From Sedimentisphaerales bacterium (GTDB lineage Bacteria; Planctomycetota; Phycisphaerae; Sedimentisphaerales; Anaerohalosphaeraceae), in contig JAFGQP010000214.1 in the NCBI GenBank assembly GCA_016935635.1, positions 1 to 33,481 of the forward strand: a DNA stretch of 33,481 bases, in the 5' to 3' direction. A program made the translations under genes and the position numbers. Positions 29,089-33,481 of the stretch are shown piece after piece (the stretch's first letter is position 1; the number at the start of each line of letters is the position of its first letter). Below the pieces are notes generated by a model, which saw only the letters and a list, made by a program, of their open reading frames with translations, searched no databases and had not been told where the DNA came from.

Positions 29089-30335
29089 ATATAAAAAAAG
29101 TATTGTTTTCCACCGGCTATACCGGGTTTTTCTCTGATGATCAGGCAGCAATCAAGTCCGGCTTAAAGCAGGATGGATTTTTTTATCAGGGCGGGGCGGT
29201 CACGGCCGGCTTTAAGCAGGTACGACAGGCTGGAGAATCCATATCTGTTTTATTAGTTCTTGAGAATGGACAGACAGCAGTTGGAGATTGTGCGGCCGTT
29301 CAATATTCCGGGGCAGGGGGGCGCGACCCCTTGTTTACGGCACACTCTTATATTTCAGTGCTGGAAAAGTATGTCAGGCCGATGCTTGAATGTGCTTCGG
29401 TAAACTGTTTTCGGGAACTGGCGGACCGTATCGATCGCGTATTGGTTGAAGGTCGGCAATTGCATACCGCTTTGCGTTACGGAATTACACAGGCGATTCT
29501 GGATGCAGTTGCCAAAGCTCATCAAAAGACCATGACTGAAATTATTTGGCAGGAATATAATTTGCCATCTATCATAAAACCCGTTCCTTTATTTGGTCAA
29601 AGCGGTGATGATCGCTACCTTGCTGCTGATAAAATGATTCTCAAACAGGTCGATGTGCTGCCTCACGCTTTGATTAATAATATCGAAAGCAAATTAGGCA
29701 TGGATGGCAAAAAGCTTAAAGATTATATTATATGGCTGCGTGAGCGAATTTTACATAATAGATTCAGTTCATCTTACCATCCGACACTGCATATTGATGT
29801 CTATGGGACGATAGGAATGATATTTAATTATGATATCTCCAGAATCGCGACATATCTGGCTGAGCTGGAGAAGGCGGCTCGCCCATTTGATCTTTACATC
29901 GAAGGGCCTGTGGATGTCGGTCACAAGCAGCGGCAGATAGATATGCTTTTAAAGATTCGAAAAGAACTGGATAATATCGGCTGCAAAGTGAAAATCGTGG
30001 CGGATGAATGGTGCAATACCTATGAGGATGTTCGGGATTTTAGCGACAGTCGATGCTGCCACATGGTTCAGATCAAGACGCCGGACCTGGGAGGCATTCA
30101 ACATATTGTCGAAAGCGTCTTGTATGCGAAAAGACACGGCATGGAGGCCTATCAGGGCGGGACATGTAACGAGACGGACATTTCCGCAAAGATATGTGTG
30201 CATCTGGCGCTGGCTGCCGGTGCAGATCGAATGCTTGCCAAGCCGGGAATGGGTTTCGATGAAGGTTTTTGCATTGTGAAAAATGAAATGGAACGGACAC
30301 TGAAGCTGTTAAGCCTTAAATATGGAAACGAATGA
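29085..30335 (+). CDS. Methylaspartate ammonia-lyase
   Basis: IKPVPLFGQSGDDRY, HIDVYGTIG, LYIEGPVDVGHK, KIVADEWCNTYEDV, MVQIKTPDLGGIQHI, AYQGGTCNETDISA; enolase-superfamily MAL signature. ATGA overlap with glmE. Confidence 0.94.
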   Translation: MNIKKVLFSTGYTGFFSDDQAAIKSGLKQDGFFYQGGAVTAGFKQVRQAGESISVLLVLENGQTAVGDCAAVQYSGAGGRDPLFTAHSYISVLEKYVRPMLECASVNCFRELADRIDRVLVEGRQLHTALRYGITQAILDAVAKAHQKTMTEIIWQEYNLPSIIKPVPLFGQSGDDRYLAADKMILKQVDVLPHALINNIESKLGMDGKKLKDYIIWLRERILHNRFSSSYHPTLHIDVYGTIGMIFNYDISRIATYLAELEKAARPFDLYIEGPVDVGHKQRQIDMLLKIRKELDNIGCKVKIVADEWCNTYEDVRDFSDSRCCHMVQIKTPDLGGIQHIVESVLYAKRHGMEAYQGGTCNETDISAKICVHLALAAGADRMLAKPGMGFDEGFCIVKNEMERTLKLLSLKYGNE

Positions 30336-31702
30336 TGAGCAATAGAGAGTTTAAAATACTGTCTCCCACCGCCATCCTTGGATATGGTTTCCCGGAGTCA
30401 TCCTTTCTTCAGGGTATAAAGGAAAATCCCGATCTAATCGCAGTTGATGCCGGCTCGGTGGATCCGGGCCCTTATTATCTCGGCTCGGGAAAATCCTTTA
30501 CGGACCGAGTTGGGGTCAAACGCGATTTGCGGATTATGCTCAGAGAAGCCATTCCCCGTAAAATACCCGTTATTATTGGTTCGGCCGGCGGCTCAGGAGC
30601 AAAGCCTCACCTGGACTGGTGTGAGCAGATTATCCGGGAGATTGCCCGTCAGGAAAGGCTGTCCTTTAAAATGGGTATAATTCCCGCTGACATCGATAAG
30701 TCCCTGGTTTGCAAATCCATTCAGGAAAACAAAATTCATCCCTTGTGCAAGAATAAACCTCTGACCGAACAGACTGTTGAGGAAACCAGCTATATTGTAG
30801 CTCAGATGGGAACAGAACCTTTTGTGGAAGCGCTGCGGCAGGATTGCCGGGTGATCCTTGCCGGCAGGGCGTATGATCCGGCAGGATTTGCTGCGTTGCC
30901 TGTTCTGCTTGGCTATAATCCTGCTCTTGCGATTCATCTTGGTAAAATTCTTGAGTGTGCCGCGATTGCCGCCCAACCGGGATCCGGCGCCGACTGTGCA
31001 CTGGGTATTTTGAAAGAAAACTCATTTGTGCTCAAACCGCTGAATATGAAGAGGTCTTTTACCAGAACGTCTGTTGCGGCTCATTCGCTGTATGAAAAAT
31101 CCGATCCATATTGTCTGCCAGGACCAGGCGGGGCATTGGATTTGCGTGAAGTGGAATTCACGGAAATAGGCGATGGACAGGTTGAAGTCAAAGGCACACA
31201 TTTTATTCCGGCAAATCCTTATACGCTCAAACTGGAAGGAGCCCGTCAGGTCGGATACCGTACAGTTAGCATTGCGGGAAGCAGGGATCCGGTTATGATC
31301 GCCGGCATTAATTCCATTCTTAAGGCTGTTGAGATGCATGTGAAAGAAATTCTCGAAAATGAAAAAATTGACGGTTATGTCAATACACATATCTATGGCA
31401 AAAATGCCGTCATGGGAGAACTGGAGCCTAATCCTTCCATAACAAGTCATGAGATCGGCATTCTGCTTGAAGCTGTGGGAAAAACGCAGGAAAACGCCAA
31501 TACGATATGCTCTATTATGCGATCGACCCTGCTGCATTATGGATACCCCGGCAGGATTTCGACCGCCGGCAATCTGGCTTTCCCATTTTCGCCTTCCGAT
31601 ATTCAAACGGGGGCAGTCTATGAGTTTTCCATTTATCATCTGATGGAAGTGTCTCAAGACCAGCTCAAAAGATTATTTCCGGAAAGCGTTGTCCAGATAT
31701 GA
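30332..31702 (+). CDS. AtuA-like (DUF1446) family protein
   Basis: SVDPGPYYLGSGKSF, PVIIGSAGGSGAKPHLDW, GRAYDPAGFAALPVLLGYNPALAIHLGKILECAAIAAQPGSGADCALG; C-terminal SNIxxPFSPSDI-like region. ATGA overlap with the MAL gene. Confidence 0.8.
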   Translation: MMSNREFKILSPTAILGYGFPESSFLQGIKENPDLIAVDAGSVDPGPYYLGSGKSFTDRVGVKRDLRIMLREAIPRKIPVIIGSAGGSGAKPHLDWCEQIIREIARQERLSFKMGIIPADIDKSLVCKSIQENKIHPLCKNKPLTEQTVEETSYIVAQMGTEPFVEALRQDCRVILAGRAYDPAGFAALPVLLGYNPALAIHLGKILECAAIAAQPGSGADCALGILKENSFVLKPLNMKRSFTRTSVAAHSLYEKSDPYCLPGPGGALDLREVEFTEIGDGQVEVKGTHFIPANPYTLKLEGARQVGYRTVSIAGSRDPVMIAGINSILKAVEMHVKEILENEKIDGYVNTHIYGKNAVMGELEPNPSITSHEIGILLEAVGKTQENANTICSIMRSTLLHYGYPGRISTAGNLAFPFSPSDIQTGAVYEFSIYHLMEVSQDQLKRLFPESVVQI

Positions 31703-31711
31703 GGAGGTTCA

Positions 31712-32029
31712 ATGCAAAAACAAATAACCGAACTGGCTAAAGTCATCCGAAGTAAAAATTGCAGCCCGTTTGAGCTGACTATGGATATTATCTTCCTTGA
31801 AAAAGCAGATTATGAGTTGGTAAAAAAAAATAATGGAATTAATGCAAAAATGTTGGCGGCAATTTATAATGTATGCCCGACAAAGATAAACAAAGTAGTT
31901 TATTTTGATCCGGCCTGTGCCGTGAAAATCTGCATGGACAGACCTATTTCATCAGGAGCGCCGGGAGATACCGATGTCTATGGTGCTCAGCAACATGGGC
32001 CTTTGTTGTCGATCTTGCTGGATATATAG
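31712..32029 (+). CDS. DUF4387-like small protein (AtuA-associated)
   Basis: About 105 aa: LAKVIRSKNCSPFELTMDIIFLEKADYELVKKNNGINAKMLAAIYNV...DVYGAQQHGPLLSI; immediately follows the AtuA-like gene; RBS GAGGAGG. Confidence 0.75.
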   Translation: MQKQITELAKVIRSKNCSPFELTMDIIFLEKADYELVKKNNGINAKMLAAIYNVCPTKINKVVYFDPACAVKICMDRPISSGAPGDTDVYGAQQHGPLLSILLDI

Positions 32030-32039
32030 GAATCAGAAT

Positions 32040-32975
32040 ATGTTACGGATGCCGATTAAAGACACTCTGGTATATGCCAGTTATTACGCTCCGCGAGGCC
32101 GTAGACGAATGTATATTCTGGGAAGTCAGCTTTCCCAGAAATATTTGTACCCATCCGATTTGATTATTGGGGTAATAGGCAACGAAGGTTCCGGGAAATC
32201 CACGCTGATTAAAGGCTTATTCCCCGGTCTGGAACTGACTAATGATGATGAGGGTGTTAATCTTCGGCCTTGTCCGATTTTTAATTTCTCAGAGGATGAT
32301 TTCTTTTCCGGCCATACATTTCATCTTGATATTCGCTACGAATCCGCTTTTCGGCAAAAATTCGAAATTGTGGATGCCATCAACAAAGCCCTGTCGTTTG
32401 AGAGGCGTGTCATAATTGAACATTTTGAATTAATATATGACCAGTTAGGTTATAATGCGCAGGTATTGTTTGGTATTGGTGAAGAAGTTCGTGTTTACAG
32501 ACCCTCGATATTCGGCCCCTCTCCGCATGCTGTCAAAAAAAGAACTGAAGAGGGATTGCGATACCGGCAGATGGCACATTCCGCCGAAGACCTTGTTCAA
32601 TTCATTCTCAGTAGAGATCATGGCTTTGTGCCATCTGTTTTGCATTCTGATGTTCGGCATGGGTTTGTCATTGGTTTTCCGCAAAAACCGGATATGGATT
32701 TGAATAGTATTGAACAAAAAGTGCTCGAAATGATATATCAGGATATTCCGATCACGCCTGACAAGGGGGATTATATCCGTGCCGGCAATAACAGAATATA
32801 CTGTACCGGAAAACGCATTCATGTCAAATCTGCCGGGCAGATTGAGAATTTTCGATTGGTAAAGGAATTTATTTACGACAAAATATCAGGGCAATATCTG
32901 CTGGTGGGAATTGTCGGAAATCGAACTGGCCAAGATGATTTCGATCAAAAAGGTCTGATCGCTAGTTCTGTGTAA
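32040..32975 (+). CDS. P-loop NTP-binding protein with C-terminal AlaRS second-additional-domain-like motif
   Basis: Walker A GVIGNEGSGKSTLIKG; C-terminal YCTGKRIHVKSAGQIENFRLVKEF resembles the AlaRS SAD pattern CGGTHVxNTGEIGxFKIxxE. Start chosen at the ATG 11 nt after the DUF4387 stop rather than the ORF-track start at 31974. Confidence 0.65.
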   Translation: MLRMPIKDTLVYASYYAPRGRRRMYILGSQLSQKYLYPSDLIIGVIGNEGSGKSTLIKGLFPGLELTNDDEGVNLRPCPIFNFSEDDFFSGHTFHLDIRYESAFRQKFEIVDAINKALSFERRVIIEHFELIYDQLGYNAQVLFGIGEEVRVYRPSIFGPSPHAVKKRTEEGLRYRQMAHSAEDLVQFILSRDHGFVPSVLHSDVRHGFVIGFPQKPDMDLNSIEQKVLEMIYQDIPITPDKGDYIRAGNNRIYCTGKRIHVKSAGQIENFRLVKEFIYDKISGQYLLVGIVGNRTGQDDFDQKGLIASSV

Positions 32976-33069
32976 ATCGCTCTATAGATACATGATATTG
33001 GTTGTTAAAGAGTAAAATCTAGGCCAAGTACACCTCAGCAAAAATAATGGCCGCCAGCCATTTGACTTG

Positions 33070-33481
33070 TCAGGCGACTCCGGCGGGCAATTCTTTGGTG
33101 ATGACAGCCTCTTTAGAGGGTAATTTCGGCGGTGTCCAACGGGACGGCAGCAACGCGTCGATCTGATGAGCGGCCACGTTGTAACCTTTTTCAGCACATC
33201 ATGGAGCGAACGGGTCATGCCCATCAGTTTGCAGCTGGCCACCAGGCTGTAAATGATGGCGGCTCTCTCGGCTCCCGCTTCACTGCCGGCAAACAGGTAG
33301 TTCTTGCGTCCGACGACCACCATTCGCAAGGTTCTTTCCGAGAGATTGTTATCGATGCTCAGACGCGGGTCACTCGTGTACCGGACCAGAGCATCCCATT
33401 GATTTAAGGCATAGTGAATGGCCTTGCTCATCAGGCTTTTCGGAAGCACCTGAGGTAGCCAACTTATGAGTTGCCCTTAAA
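33070..33481 (-). pseudogene. IS66-family transposase C-terminal remnant, frameshifted and partial
   Basis: VLPKSLMSKAIHYALNQWDALVRYTSDPRLSIDNNLSERTLRMVVVGRKNYLFAGSEAGAERAAIIYSLVASCKLMGM...LHDVLKKV, then a +1 shift gives ...HQIDALLPSRWTPPKLPSKEAVITKELPAGVA*. An in-frame stop also lies just upstream of VLPKSL at the window edge. Confidence 0.85.

Noticed and set aside
31974-32039. Extended N-terminus of the P-loop ORF overlapping the DUF4387 gene
   Set aside because: MSMVLSNMGLCCRSCWIYRNQN is the out-of-frame reading of the DUF4387 3' end; the ATG at 32040 is a better start.

Overview
Bacterial accessory/catabolic window. Its style (Planctomycetes/Phycisphaerae-like dockerin, PKD, lamin-tail and CotH modules) is my inference and was not tested. 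Left half (about 1-22.4 kb) is a secreted-glycan utilisation locus: two paralogous secreted HEXXH-containing modular proteins; a giant dockerin/lamin-tail/CotH protein gene split by one in-frame TAA; three GH127/DUF1680-type (beta-L-arabinofuranosidase-like) proteins; a lipoprotein aldose 1-epimerase; and a sodium:solute symporter preceded by the remains of a second symporter gene. Right half (about 22.4-33 kb) holds a PAS-AraC regulator, a convergent 1-pyrroline-5-carboxylate dehydrogenase, and a tightly overlapping operon for the methylaspartate route of glutamate fermentation: glutamate mutase S, reactivase/MutL-like, glutamate mutase E, methylaspartate ammonia-lyase. The operon continues with an AtuA-like protein, a DUF4387-like small protein, and an unusual P-loop protein whose C-terminus resembles the AlaRS second additional (editing) domain. 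Decayed IS630-like and IS66-like transposases are present. The most interesting points are the P-loop/SAD-like protein and AtuA/DUF4387 pair in the glutamate mutase operon, the possible link between GH127 enzymes and proline/glutamate catabolism, the in-frame stop in the CotH gene, a domain-in-domain insertion, and several structured or decayed intergenic segments.
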